Origin: Letharia columbiana
Lineage: Eukaryota; Ascomycota; Lecanoromycetes; Lecanorales; Parmeliaceae
Reading direction: 5' to 3'
Assembly (NCBI RefSeq): GCF_014066305.1
Contig: NW_023501068.1
Span: 233,501 to 297,500 of the forward strand
DNA length: 64,000 nt
Shown here one piece after another: positions 12,410 to 26,800 of this stretch. Below the pieces are notes generated by a model. That model did no database searches, had not been told where the DNA came from, and saw only the letters and a program-made list of their open reading frames with translations. The position numbers and the translations under genes are program-made. Numbering within the stretch: the stretch's first letter is position 1; the number at the start of each line of letters is the position of its first letter.

Positions 12410-13295
12410 ACTTTATATTAGAAAAATTATATAAATCTATATATCTTATATTAATTTAAAAATTTTACTATAATTTAATTTTAAATTTTAAGATCTTATT
12501 AATAATAGCTAGTTTTTAAATATATTTCTTTTTTTTAATTATTATTTCGATCTTTTAAATATAATATAAACTCTTCTTATTATATAAGAAATACTTTTAA
12601 AATATAAATTTTATAGCGTTTACGAAATAATATTAAATAGCGAATTTAATATAGATCTTATTAGATTAATATTATTATTATATTTATTTTTATTAAGAGT
12701 TTAAGATTATATTAATCTTATCGATTTAGATTATATTCTTTTAATTCTTTATAATTTAATCTTTATATTATAAAGTAAATTAATAATAAACTTTTATTTA
12801 AATTATTAAAAGAGGCGATTTTTTAATAATTTTAATTAATTAAAAATTATTACGTTTAAGTACTCGTAAAACTATTATTAAAGAGATTTTTTATTTAATA
12901 ATTAGTATAAAAAAAATTATAACTATAGCGATTCTTTTATATAGTAATTAAAATAATATTTTTAAGCTTAGATATAATAATAGAGAGCTATTTAGATTTA
13001 GAGATATTAAATATATATAATAATAATAGCTTTTTAAATATAATAAGATTATATTCTCTATTATAAGCTTATTATTTTAGATAATTAATAATTTAATAAA
13101 AAACTTCTATAATAATTATAATAATCTTCGCTATAATATTATATTTAATTAAAATAAATATCTAAAATTTAATTTCGTCGTTATAATTAATACTCTAAAT
13201 ATTAAATATATTAGAATTAAAAAGTAATAAGAAGATACTTACTTATTATACTAGATATATATTAAATATATATTAAAATTCTTTATATTCTCTCT
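12410..13295 (+). repeat. inverted-copy repeat family X, left copy
   Basis: The reverse complement of this stretch matches about 52,085-53,000 over most of its length; landmarks are aatagctagtttttaaatat, taaaagaggcgat, the text ttataagcttattattt, and the end text attctttatattct. The two copies therefore face each other across about 39 kb. A plus-strand frame shows a Ser/Leu/Arg-rich remnant interrupted by stops. I do not recognise the family. Confidence 0.75.
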
Positions 13296-13307
13296 CTATT
13301 TCTCTAT

Positions 13308-13565
13308 TTTTCTATTAGCGTAAGTATATATAGTATTAATATCGCTACTATCGCTATAATATATATAATAATATCGTAATTATATATCTCGTATATATAT
13401 AATAATATCGCTACTATATATTATATATATATATATTATATATAATAAATATTAATATCGCTACTATATAAAGTATTAATATTTAAAATATTAAGAATAT
13501 TTATTAAGAATATTAAGAATATTAAGAGTTTTAGCGTATATATAGAACTTTCGATATAGACCTCT
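13308..13565 (+). repeat. long inverted-repeat arm, left
   Basis: Contains atatcgctactatcgctat and the run of aagaatatt words ending in agagttttagcgtatatata. The reverse complement occurs at 14,862-15,235, where about 130 bp are additionally inserted. A shortened form of the inner end also occurs at 53,600-53,670. The arms enclose about 1.3 kb. Confidence 0.8.
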
Positions 13566-14439
13566 ATACTATAAAATTAATTCTCGTTAAGCGTATAGTC
13601 TCTTAAGTATAATACTCTAAATAAACAGATAGATTAACCCGACGAAAATCGAAAATCCATTCTTAGTATTACGAATTCCTCTACTAGGCGTCTCGATTGA
13701 GCTTAGTGCCTTGGCACTACGATACTATAGAGACTTCTTCTACTATAGACCTATATAGTTCATTATTATTACATTATATATATATTATTTATATATATAA
13801 TTTTACTTAGAACTATTTCTTAATACTTAGTTTTCGATTTTCAAATTTTAATATTCGCTTTTATTATAATATTACTTTTATATTAAGATAATTAGTTTAA
13901 ATTCTAAAGAGTATAAATTATAGCGCGTATTTTAATATATATTTAATATTAAATAAGATAATTATAGTTATAATAAATATAGCTATTATACGCTAAGAGT
14001 ATAGACTACTTAGTAATAAATATCTAGATTAAATACTTACTTTAGCTCTAGATTTAATTCTAACTATAGCTTTACTTTTACGAGATAGTCTTTTAATAAG
14101 ATATTTTAGAATTATCTTTTAATAGTAAATAAGTTAAAATCTAGAGATCTCTTCTAGATATAAGATAAATATTATATATTAATAAATTTCTAAATTAGAT
14201 ATAATCTCGAAGTCTTTTTTAAATATATAATAAAATTATAATTCTACGAAAATCGAAAAATAAAAAATTAATTTTCGTATAGTTAATTTTTTTAGAGTAT
14301 TATATTAAGAGTATTTATTAGAAATATAGCTTTATAAAGTTTAACGCTTAAATTTATAATCTTAGATAATAATTATTTAAGATAATTTCTACGTAAAAGT
14401 AATATATAAAGATACTTTACTATAATATACGAGTAAAGG
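13566..14439. other. interior between inverted-repeat arms, with a less mutated island
   Basis: From about 13,600 to 13,760 CA, TG and GG words reappear, so this piece escaped most RIP. It contains a perfect hairpin of 7-bp arms (tagtgcc tt ggcacta) at 13,704-13,719. The rest is AT-rich. No coding frame was found. Confidence 0.55.
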
Positions 14440-14850
14440 TCTATAAATTAAATTTATAATTTTTTTTTTAATTAGAACTATCGAGTAAGTAGATAAGCGA
14501 TCTTTAATAAGCGAACTTTAATAAGCGATATTTGAATTCCTTACGCTTTAATAATTATAAGACTAAATTTCAAAATTCTTAAAGATTCGAAAAGTATAAA
14601 TAGCGCTTCAAAAATTAAAAAAAAATCTTAAAATTTTAATAGAAAATAAAAAATTTATTCTATATATTAATAATATATATCTATTTTTTTAATAAGAAAG
14701 GCGTAAGAGAGCGAGATTTTAATAATTATAAACGCTAATTTATTTATTCGCGATAAATTAATCGATCTAGTTAAAAGATGTAATAATCTCGAATTAACAA
14801 TTAACTATATATATAAATTTAAGATTTTTTAATTTAGCTCTATCTTATTC
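14440..14850 (-). repeat. ~430-bp dispersed repeat, inverted copy
   Basis: Reverse-complement copy of the repeat at 1,050-1,505 and 53,720-54,145. It starts with gagtaaaggtctataaatt and ends with ttagctctatcttattct, and lies between the two long inverted-repeat arms. Confidence 0.75.
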
Positions 14851-14861
14851 TATTATATATA

Positions 14862-15235
14862 TAGAGATCTATATTAAAAGTTCTATATATACGCTAAAAC
14901 TCTTAGTATTCTTAATATTCTTAGTAAATATTCTTAATATCTTAAATATTAATACTTTATATAGTAGCGATATTAATATTTATTATATATAATATTATTA
15001 GTAACTTAGCTAAAAAGCTAATTTCGAGAGTATCTACGCTTAATAGTTAAATACCTCTATTTAAATCTAAATATCTATTCGTAGAGATCTCGTAAAGTCT
15101 TTATAAGAACTATTTTTAATAAATATATATATATATAATATATAATAGCGATATTATTATATATATACGAGATATATAATTACGATATTACTATATATAT
15201 TATAGCGATAATAGCGATATTAATATTATATATAC
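14862..15235 (-). repeat. long inverted-repeat arm, right
   Basis: Reverse complement of 13,308-13,565, interrupted at about 14,993-15,125 by about 130 bp of unrelated sequence that includes ctaaaaagctaatttcgaga. Confidence 0.8.
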
Positions 15236-17142
15236 TTATATTAATAGAGAGCTAAGAGATTATCTATAAATCTAAAAAGTAAATTTTCGTACGATTTTTA
15301 CTAAGTTCGTATTATAAGTATAATTTAATCTATTAAGTAGACTTTATCTATATTTAATTCTTTTTACTAGTTTAATAATTAAATATAATAAACTTCGCGT
15401 TTAATAAGTTAAAATAGTATTTATTTAAGTTAACTAGATTTTAAAGTAACTATAAACTATTAATTTAATAATATATATTTAAAAATTCGAGGGATTATAT
15501 ATAAGATAGATTTTTTAAATTATTTAAGATAAATAATATTATTAATAATAATAATATCTATTAAAAATTTAATTCGATTAATTAAATATATATTAAAATT
15601 ATTTTTAAAATTATTTAAGTTAGATAGTATTATCGATTATAATAATATCTATAAAAATTTTAGATTAACTAGTCTCGCTAATAATATTAATATTTATAAC
15701 GTATTTAAATTAAATAATATTATCGATTATAATAACGTCTCTAGAGTATTTAATTTAAATTAAATTTTATATCTCTAAATACTTAGTAAAAATTATTAAT
15801 TTAAGATTTACCGCGATATCTTATTATAATATTAATAATATTTATAATCTCTAAAATATAAATTCTTAAATAATTAAAATTTTAAGCGCTATAGCGATAT
15901 TTAATTCTTTATTAATTCTTATTTAATTCGCCTAATAGATAAAGAGACTAATTCTCTTTATTCTATTTATTATACTATATATTCTTTATATTTTTCCTCT
16001 TTATCTAATATAACTTTATTAATTTATAAATACTTATTCTCTTTATAGATTATTTCTTCTCTTATTCGCTATAATAAAGCTATAAACGATATATTAAAGT
16101 TTAATCTTTTTTATCTATTCTCTCTACTTATCGAGATACGAAGTATTTATACTTTAAGCTTAAAGAGATTTAAGTTCTAATTATTATTTATTAAATCGAT
16201 TTCTTTTTATTTAATTATTTTACATATTAATTATTTCTTAATAATCTATAAGATTCTCTTATTATCTTTAATTAGACTTAAATTTAATCTCTTAAATAAT
16301 TTAATATTAGCGAATCTTAGTATAACTTTTCTTAAAACGCTTATAAAGCTTAATTTCTCGATAATATTATTTAGCGAATTCTTATATAGATTATTTAATT
16401 TAGAGAATCTTTATATCTTTTTTATTAATCTAAGATATATCTTTAGAATATATTATATAATATATAGTATATAATAAGTCTTTTCTATTATCTTATATCT
16501 CTTTAGAACTTCTTAATATACTTATATATTTCTAAAAAGTATTATAATTATATAAGTAGTAAAATAATAATAAAGAGTTTATCTTTAACTTTCTTATTAT
16601 TCTATCTTTTAATATAAAAATATTTAGAATTATAATTTTTTAGACTATAATAAAGAGCGATTATTATAAAAATTATAATATTATTAAATAAGAGTAATTA
16701 AAAATACTTACTTCTTTACTTAAATTTAAGAAATACTCTCTTATTATAAAAGAAAATTTTATATAATAATATAACTATTAATTAAAATAAGAAGTATTTT
16801 TTATTCTAGAGATTATTAGTTAAAGAAGTTAATCGATCTAAGTTTTATAAAATATATTATATTTTATTTATTTTAGAGATCTTAATATATAAATTAAAGA
16901 TTAATTAATAAGTTACTAACTATCGCTTTTATATCTTTAAATAATAACATTATATAGATCTTAAGATAAAATTAAATAATATCTTAGATTTTCTTTATTA
17001 GAATTAAATAAAAATTACTTATATAATTAAAAAGCTATATTCTTATTAGAAAGAGCTTAAAATATTAATAGTAATAATTAATTAAGAGTATTAATATCTT
17101 TTTTATCTCGAAATATATAGATTAATTATTAATACTTTATAT
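15236..17142. other. RIP-mutated transposon remnant, unclassified
   Basis: Heavily mutated DNA without an open frame. It continues at 18,612 on the far side of the small LTR element, so both stretches were probably one unit before that insertion. Confidence 0.5.
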
Positions 17143-17147
17143 AAATC

Positions 17148-17296
17148 TATTAAAATTATTAGAATTCTTAACTCCTAAGCTTCTTAGCCTTCTTAGCCAC
17201 CTTATTAAATTAGTTATCTAAATTTATTCTATATATAGAACCTCGTCTTAGAGTGCTTCTAAAGTAATTAATCTATTCTTCTTAAATATTTTAATA
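17148..17296 (+). repeat. left LTR of the short LTR element
   Basis: 149 bp, flanked on the left by target duplication aaatc at 17,143-17,147. Contains cctaagcttcttagccttct. Confidence 0.85.
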
Positions 17297-18457
17297 GATT
17301 ATAAGCTCGGTTCTGACGCTTTTATAACGCTGCTATATATATTATCGTTATTATATATCTTTATAAACTCTAGCTCTAATCTCTATTAATTTTAAGTTTT
17401 ATCTATCGTATTAGTATATTAATTATAGCCTAACGAGTTATCTTAAATCTATTCTTTAAGTTATCTATTCGTTAACTTACTAAGATAAACTACTCGAAGT
17501 AACTTATTAACGTACGTACCTTATTACGTAAATAAAAGTTATAAAAATATATTTAAGAGATCTCTTTCGAGATATTAATCGTTATAGCTCTAGTTAAATA
17601 AAAGAATTCTTTTAAAGAGACTACTAATACGATAATATCTACTATTAATAATTCTATTAAGTAATAACTTATAGCTAATAAGTTTAATTATAACTTTAAA
17701 ATAATATCTTATCTCGCGAATCTCTATCGTTCTATCAGAAGATAATGAATTTATACGCTTTATCGTATAATACTATACTATTAAATATAATAAATTCGAC
17801 TTCGTAATTAACTATATTACTTATATTAAGTTATTCGAAGAGCGTATTATAGCTATTAACGTTAAACTTATACTCGATAAATAAATAATTCTTTATCTAT
17901 CGATATCTCTTCTTAATTATCTCTAATACTTAATTAAAATCTAGACTATTATTCTCGATATAACGACTTATAAAGCGATAAATATACTTTTAAAAGAGAA
18001 GAGAAAGAGGGAAAAGTTAAAGCTTATAGAGGCGGAGGAGATAGCTAATATATTTATAAATATGAGAGTTATAAGTAAGAGTAATAATTAAAAGAGTTAT
18101 AAGATATATAGTAAGATATATAGATTAGTATATTATATCGAGTATTCGAAATTAATTTTAGAGTAATATTACGAGATAATAAGAGATATAAAACGAAAGC
18201 GTATCGAGAATAAGACTATTACGGCGATTGCGTTTTCTTTTTAAATATTAGATAATATAAAGTCTAAAGGCTTATAAATATTAGACGATATAAATACTAA
18301 GAACGATATAGAGTTTAGAGAACTTATAAATACTAGATAATGTAAATATTAGAATAATATAGAGTCTAAAGAGCCTATAACGCTATAGAAGCGATGAGAT
18401 ATTTATATAGTTATATATTTTTTATTAATGGGCTGATACGCTTAACTATAGAGGGCG

Positions 18458-18606
18458 TATTAAAATTATTAAAATTCTTAGCCCTTAAGCTTCCTAGCCT
18501 TTCTAGCCACCTTATTAAACCAGCTATCTAAATTTATCCTATATATAGAATCTCGTTTCAGAGTACTTCTAAAGTAATCAATCTATTCTTCTTAAATATT
18601 TCAATA
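18458..18606 (+). repeat. right LTR of the short LTR element
   Basis: 149 bp, followed by target duplication aaatc at 18,607-18,611. Less mutated than the left LTR at several CA and CC sites. Confidence 0.85.
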
Positions 18607-18611
18607 AAATC

Positions 18612-21600
18612 GAGTATTCTTATAAAGTTATTATCTTTAATTTTTTTATATTTTAATTATTACTTAATTAAGCGCGTTAATATAATACTTTAATTAGAGA
18701 CTTAGCTTTTAAAAATTTAAAAATTTAAGATCTTCGCTAACTATAATTATTATAAATAAGATAATTCTTATTATCTTAAATATATTAAAATACTCTTTCT
18801 TAATATTATAATTACGCTCTTTTTATTATATTAAATTATTTTAAAGCGTAATCTAACGATTATCTTTATTTAAGTTATCTTATAAAATATAATTTATATA
18901 TCTTTCTTTATTCTAATCTATTAATAATATATAATCTAATATTATTAAAAACGTTAATAAAGCTTTAAATTTTTCTATTTTATTTAATAGATATATTAAT
19001 AAGAGGCTTAAACGAGCTATATATTAATAATATAACTTTAATATAATAATATCTAATAACTCTATTTAATATAATATTTTTTAATATCGAATTATCTATA
19101 ATAATTTAATTATTATTCTACTATATTTAAAATATATATTTATTTTTATATCGAAGTTTTATATAAAGTACTTTAGCTTTATTATTATAAAGATAACTTC
19201 TCTTAATAAGTTATTTTCTATCTCGATTTAATATATATTTATTAATTTAGATATTTAATTATATAATATATTTTTACTTTATCTCGTTAATTCTAATTCT
19301 TTATCGCTAATAAAAACTATTTTAAATTCTATAATTTATATTAGCTAGTTTATATCGATATTATTTAATTCTAAAATTAATTAATTAATAATTAATATTA
19401 TTATTTTTTATTTTAAGTTTAATAACTTTAATACTTAATCGAGATTCGAATAAAAGCTTTTCTATCGCTTTCTATTAAAATATTAACTTAATAAAAAATA
19501 TAAATTAAATAAGAATATATCGAATTCACGATCTTCGTCTTTATCTTTAACTTTAAAAAAAAAATCTTTTCTAATATCTATAATAGTATATAAAATTAAG
19601 AGAATATTATTAATATTAAAGGGAGCTTCGTTATATATAATAATTATAATTATTAATAATTTCTTTATTTTCTATAAACTAATAGAGTTATTTAAAAATT
19701 TATTATCGTTATAATTAAATACTATATATATATTCTTTTTAAGCTTATATATTCTATAACGTTTAGATAATCTAGAATCTATCTATCTATATTTTTTAAT
19801 ATATTTTTTTCTCTTATTAATTTTCTTTATTTTACTCGCTTTCTACTAATATATAATTAATAATATTTTCGCGAATAAATAAATTATAATTTATATTTTC
19901 TATCTTCTTAGTTTTCTTCTCTCTTCTAATATTTTTAACTCTCTTTATCGCTATTCTCTTTTTCGCGTTTTATTTTAAAGTTTTTATAATCTTTATAATT
20001 TAAACGTAGTAGACTTATTTAGTAGAATATAAAGTATTATAAATCTTTTATTATTATTAAAAGTTAGAATAAAATTAATATTAAATATTAAAGATAATAA
20101 TAGATAAAATATAAAAGTAAATATATTTAAATAGATAAAAAAATAAAAGAATAAAGAAAAGTTATTAACTTAAAAAGAGAGGTTATTAATTAACGCGTTT
20201 TTAATTTATTTAAATTAAAGCGCGTCGAATTTCTATCTAAATTTAATTATCTATTTAATTTAAATACTCTATTTAAACTAGATAATATTTCTACTAATAA
20301 TCTCTATTTAAATTAAATAAATTTTTTATTAATAATTAATATTAAGTTAATTATTATTTATTATTAAATATTATTACTCTAATTACACTTTTCTATTTAC
20401 TTTTTTATTCTTAAATATTTTTCTATAAATAATATCTATTTTAATATATATAATTATAGATCTTCTAGTATAAATATTTATTAATAATAATTACTTTAAT
20501 ATATTAATAATATATTTTATTTTTTAGATAGCGTTATATATAAAGTTATAATTTATATAATTATTGATAATAATATTATTATAAACTTTATAATTATTAA
20601 AAATAATATATAATTCTTTTTAGCGATTTAAAGTTATTTTATATATAATAATATATTTCTATTATAATTAATATTATCTTTTTATAATCTCTATTAATAA
20701 GATATAGAGATTAAATATTAGCTTTAATATTTTTTATATTATCTCTCTCTATTTAATAAAGATCGTATATTTTTTTTAATCGAAGTCTACTAAAATATAG
20801 TCTATAAAGAAAACTTATATTAATAAATTTTCTAGAAGTTATTTAAATTTAATATTATTAAATAACGCGAGACGCTAATTATATTAAAGATAAAGGTTTT
20901 ATATTATATAAAGCGTAAGAAGATATTTAGAGAAAGTAAAGATTATAAATTATTTTAATAAGATAAATTCTTTATATTATAGAATTTCTTAAAACTAATT
21001 AAGTTTTAAAGAATATAATAATTATAATATAAATATCTAATTATTTCTTATATATATATATATTATAATCTTTAAATTCTTTTATTAATAGCGAGAATAA
21101 TCGATTTAAACTATTATATCGCTTTATATATTTCTCTTAATATCTTTATTATCTTTTTCTTTTTTAAAATAAATAATCTCTTCGCGTATTAATAATAGTA
21201 GATATATATAAAAAATAAATACTTATTTATCTAATATTCTTTAATTATAAAAAATATAGAATTTTAATCTCGCTTATATATCGATAATATAATTATCTTA
21301 AACTTTCGAGAAATAATTAATCTTAATATCTTTATTATTAATATAATATATAATTTAATCTATTATAGTATTATATACTTTATCTTCTTTTAATATATTT
21401 ATAAATATATTAAAATTAATATTATTTATTATAATACGAATTAATATCTAAATCTTAATAATATTAAGAGATAATATTAATATATCGATTATAGTTCTTT
21501 TTAAATATATATAGAAACTAGCTTAATTAAAGATATATAATTATAATATAAAATCGATATTATTAATAGAGATAGATCGTTTATTTAGTCATCTATATTT

Positions 21601-22509
21601 ATAAGTTTATATATATATATAATTAATTTTTATAGTTATATTTAATTCGTAATTATTTAATTATTCTCTTAAAATATTAGATATAAAGACTTTTAAAAAG
21701 ATATTCTTTAATTATTTAAAGGTCTTATTAAGCTTTATTTAATTATAAAGAATATTAAGTACGCTCTTAATTAGATATCTCTTTTTTATCTCTTACTTTA
21801 AAAAGAAGCGAATCTTTTTATAATTAAACTCTTTTATTATTAAGTTATATAAGATAATTAATATTATTTAAATTCTTAAATTAATATTAATATAGAATAA
21901 TTTAAATAAAATAGATAAAGATAACGCGACGCTAATTTATAAAGACTTATATTTTATATCTAAGATTAATTAAATTATAGAATTCTAAAAGAAGTAGAAT
22001 AATTCTAGAGAAGAATATATTAGAAAGAATATTATAGAATTAATAGACTTAATATTATAATAAAAGAGATTTTAATTTAGAAATAGATCTTATAAGACCA
22101 ACCTTTATTTAATAAACTCTATTATATTATTTATTCTATCTATTTAAAAAATTAATTAATAATTAAATTAAATAATCAAAGTTAAATAATATAATATAAA
22201 GTCGAATTATACTATATATTATTTAGATATTTAAAATATCTATTTAAAAATAATATATATCTTCTTTAATTCCTCTATCTATCGTATATCTAAATTATCT
22301 TATCTTTTACTTCTTTACTTATATTATTATTCTTATATCTATTATAAATATTAACTCCTCGAGTTAAGTATCTTTTATTTAATCTTTTTATTTAGAATCT
22401 TCTTATCTAGATCTTATAAGTTATTTAATATTAAATTATAATTATATATTAAAATAGTATAGAAGCTTTAGAATAATCGAGTATACTTATAAATAGCGTA
22501 TCTAAAAAG
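18612..22509. other. RIP-mutated transposon remnants, unclassified
   Basis: About 3.9 kb of AT-rich DNA. A few words with CA, TG or GG survive near 22,090-22,180 (for example gaccaacctttattt), which may mark an element boundary. No domain was recognised. Confidence 0.5.
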
Positions 22510-25500
22510 ATAATATAGTATTATTATATATTTAAGAACGAATTATCTCTCTTTATATATTTCTATTTAAAATCTTATTATTAAGGCTTTTTAGATTATT
22601 TAATATTAAGTAATAATTATATATCTTTTTATTTTTCTATAATAATTATATTACTCTCTTATCTATTTAAATATTTTATTATTTCTTTTAATTAGTATCT
22701 AGATTAATAAAGCAAAAGACTCTTATTAGCGTTATATCTATATCTATAAAACACTTAATTAAAATAAAAAAGCGAGATTTATTATTATTCTTAAAAGATT
22801 ATATTATTAGATTATCGCGATTTTTAAATTAAATAACTAAAGAGTATTAGAGAGTTTTATTATCTAAATACTCTTACTTAAATTACTATAAAGTTTATTA
22901 ATATTATTTAAGATTAATAAAATAGAGAAGAAGATTATATTAAAGCGATAATTAGATTAATTATAAAAGAAATTTATAAATATTATTAGCTTTTTAAAAT
23001 ATTTATAAATATCTTTATTAAGAGTATTAATTAGCTATTTTAATACGATAAGCTTAAAAATATCTTTTATTAAGTCGTATAGATAGTAATTATATATATT
23101 ATCTTATAAATATTATAATTAATTCTTCTTTATATTATCTAGTTTAGAAGATTAATCGCTATTATTTAAATTTATAATAATTTTTATTATTATAATATTT
23201 AATATTAATTAGCTTTAATTAATACATTTTAAAGAATTTAAAAATATTAAAAATAATAATTATAACGCGTAGTTTATAGATTTTATTAAAGTATAATTTA
23301 TATATAAATTTAAGATAGATTATATCTTTAGCTTTAGATTTTATTATATTATATAAAATATTTAATTTTAATCTAATCTTAAATAATCTAATTAATATTT
23401 TAAAGAATTTTTTTTAATTATTACTTAATAGATAGATAATCTTTTTTATTTTATAAGATAAAAGCTTTATAAATAAAGCGTCGCTATTAATAATTCTCGA
23501 TTTTATTATTTATTTAATTATTAGCTTATCTAGAATTATCTATATTTTATTAATATTTCTCTTTAATTTCTTATTCGATAAAGCGCGTAAGACGAGATTT
23601 TATATTCTCTATACACTTTTTAATATTATAATATTTCTTCTTTATTATCTTAGATAAAATAATATTTATCTTTTATTATAACTACTTAATTAATAGAATT
23701 ATTATTATTATATTAATAAAGAATATAATTTATAATATAATTAAATATTTATAAACAAATAATAAATAATACTTAAACTTCTTCGCTATTCTATTATAAT
23801 ATACTTACTTTCTTTTTATTTAAATTTTATATATAAGCGAGATCTTTAATAATAATTCTAGATTACTTTATCTTATAGGCGATAATTAATATAGATATTA
23901 AGAAGATATTTAATTTTATATTATAATACTTATTAATATAAATTTATTTAATAGCGAAGTTATATATAAATAAACTCTTTATTTTAATTTAAATATAATT
24001 CTTATAGAATTTAAACATTATTAAGATTAAGAATCTCTTTTATCTAGATTAAGCTTTATTATTAACTATATATTTAAATAATTTAATATTTATAAAGATT
24101 AAAGACTTTAAATTAATATTATAATATTAAATTAATTTATATATATAAAAGACGCGAAGTTATATTATATTACGATCTTCGAGATTTATTAGCTTAATAA
24201 TTTTAATAAATTAATTCGCGAAAATTTTAATTAGAATACGATTATTAAGAAGAATCTTAATTTAAATATTATTTAAATTATATAATTAACTTTATTTTTA
24301 TATAAATATATAATATTAAATATATTTATAAAAGAATATTTTGATTATTAAGTTCTTATAAAGCTTTTATAATAAAAGCTATTTATTAAAGAAGAAAGAG
24401 ATTTTAAAATCTTTAATAATAGCGATATTTTAATATCTCTAAAGATATATTAGAAGATTTATTTAGCTTTAATAATAAAGATATAATATTTATAGAATAA
24501 TATTAGATATATAATATATACTATATTATTAATAATTAATAATATTATAAATAAAAGTATATATAGCGTCTTATCGTAGTATAAGTTATCTCTCAAATAT
24601 TTAACTTATTAGAAGTATTAAGATCTTATTAAAGTCGAGTTTATCTATATTAATTACTTTATTATAAAGATTTATCTAAAAATATCTTTATATTAAATTA
24701 TATAGCTAATAGATTTTTAAAATAATAGATATTAAAGTTTTTTACGAATTTAAGATATATTTTAAATCTTTAAAAATATAAATATTTTTAATATTTCTAT
24801 TATTATAATTAAGTTATAGAATTTATTTTATAATTTTTTAAAGTCTAATTTAATTACTATAATCTTTCTTTCTTATTAAACTTAATCTTTTATTAGATTA
24901 ATTAATATAAAGAGTAAATAATTAATAATACTCGAATATATACTTTAATACTAGATCTTTATTATCGATCTTTATATTATTTTATATCTTTTTATTAAAT
25001 TATTATTTTATTAATTTTAATATTATATAAGTTCGCGAATTAAAAAATATAATCTTTTTTAATTTTAAAGCTTTATTAATAAGAATTCTTCTTTTATAAT
25101 TATATATCTTCTCTCTTATAATAAAAGGTATTATTATTTTTATAATTTTAATATACGTTTCTTTTTTTTTTTTTTTTTTTATTGTTTTTTTTTTTTATAA
25201 TTAAATTTATTTTTTTTATAGATTTTAAGTTTAAATAATAAGATCAAAGATTAAGTAATAATAGAATAAAGAGAAAATAAAATTTTGATAGAATTAAGAT
25301 TAAGATAGAGTATTATAAAGATTAAAAGAGATTAAAAACTTTAAGATTTACTTTAACTTAATAGAAGAAAAAACTAAACACTTAAATATTATAAGAGATT
25401 ATTAAGATTAGAAATATAGGCATATTAATAAATCTTATATAATTTTAAAGATATTAATTTTAATATTTAACGTCTTAATTAAAGCTAGAATTAATATTAA

Positions 25501-26440
25501 TACTTATTATTAATATAAAAAAGCGAGATAAATAAATCTTTAATTACGCGCTATAAGAATATTCTATTATTTAGATATTTATAGTTATTCTTAATATTTA
25601 TATATCTCTTTAAAGATTATTATTATTATTAATAATTAAGCTTATATTATTAACTTTATAAATTAAATAAAATAGTATCTTAAAAATTTTATTAATATTA
25701 TTTTAGAAATATTTTAAGTAAAAAATAAGTAAGAAGAGCTTTATAACTAATTTATTTTTATAATTAAAAGATTATTACTAAATCTTTTATTAACTTTTAA
25801 ATAAAGATAAGTTTATATTTATCTAGATTATTAGTAATAATAAATTATAGAGATTAAATATTAGAGAGCTCTTTAATAAATAATCTATTAAGATTAATAA
25901 GAGTTTATTATTTTCTTAATTATTAAGAACTTCTAAATCTTTATATATTCTATATTTAGCGTTTTTATAGATTTCTCTTTTAAGCGCTCGCTTCTCTTAT
26001 TTAATAGATATCTTATTAATTAATAAAAGTAATTTATTTAAGTCTTTAAGAAAGAAATTTAGATCTTAAATAATTATATAATTAGAAATAAATAGTAATT
26101 AAATAATCTCGCTAATAATAATATTAATCTTTCTCTTCTACTATTTTATAGACTTTTCTCTAAAAATTATTCTATTATAATTAATATAAGAACTTCTCTT
26201 TTATAACTTTAAATATAAATAATAAAAAGCGAAGTTTCTTATAAATATTTTTATAATTCGCTAAAACGTCTAACTTCGCGATATTAAATTTAATATAAAA
26301 ATTAGTTTTAGTAGGCGATACTATTATTAGTTATTATTAAAAGGAGTGTAGATATTAATATAATAATATTAAATAATAGCGTAATAGAGTAAATAAGATA
26401 TAAGATAAAAGAAATTTAAATAAGACTATAGAGTTTAAGT
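22510..26440. mobile_element. unclassified ~4-kb transposon family, copy A (uninterrupted)
   Basis: Matches 28,070-29,813 joined to 36,974-39,180, in the same orientation and order. Landmarks shared by both are the text tatctctctttatatattt near the left end, tttctctttaatttcttatt in the middle, and cgtctaa...cgcgatat near the right end. All frames are closed by stops. I do not recognise the superfamily; the size would suit a DNA transposon or a non-LTR element. It contains the empty site gaatc at 24,252-24,256 into which the chromovirus inserted in copy B. Confidence 0.75.
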
Positions 26441-26544
26441 TGAATATTTGATAGCTTAAGTTAAACCGTTATATAATAATTTTGATATATTCTTTATAGA
26501 AAAATAGAATAATATATTATTTTAGAAGTTTAATAAAAATTAAT

Positions 26545-26800
26545 CTATAACGTCTAAGTTCGCGATATCAAATTTAATATAAAAATTAGATTTGATAAAT
26601 ATAGCTCTTATTTACTCTAGATATAATTAATAAAATAATTATAAAGAGTATAATATAATAATAAATAAGTAAATAATTATAGAGAAACGCGTAGTAGAAT
26701 AAGTAGTATATAAGAAGTTTAATTAAGATCTATAGTAAGATATAAGTAAATAGAAAAATAGAAGAAAGATATAATATTTAACTTAAATCTTTAATAGTAC
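26545..26800. repeat. extra copy of the right end of the ~4-kb family
   Basis: The text cgtctaagttcgcgatatc at about 26,548 repeats the right-end text of copy A at 26,267 and is followed by a related ~250-bp tail including aacgcgtagta. This is a solo end or a second, mostly deleted copy. Confidence 0.6.

Larger units (their letters stand above)
17148..18606 (+). mobile_element. short non-autonomous LTR retroelement (TRIM-like)
   Basis: Two direct repeats of exactly 149 bp (17,148-17,296 and 18,458-18,606) bound an interior of 1,161 bp. Both begin TA and end TA, as expected from TG...CA after RIP. The 5-bp sequence aaatc flanks the element at 17,143-17,147 and 18,607-18,611 as a target-site duplication. 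By hand count the LTRs differ at about 17 positions, all transitions and no indels. A purine-rich tract (tatagagggcg) precedes the right LTR, suggesting plus orientation. The interior is too short for a full pol region and none is seen. A basic, Glu/Lys-rich frame near 17,985-18,070 may be a gag remnant, which is uncertain. Confidence 0.85.

Noticed and set aside
25140..25200. Poly-T tract as a retroposon tail
   Set aside because: It is interrupted, lies inside collinear transposon copy A and has no flanking duplication.
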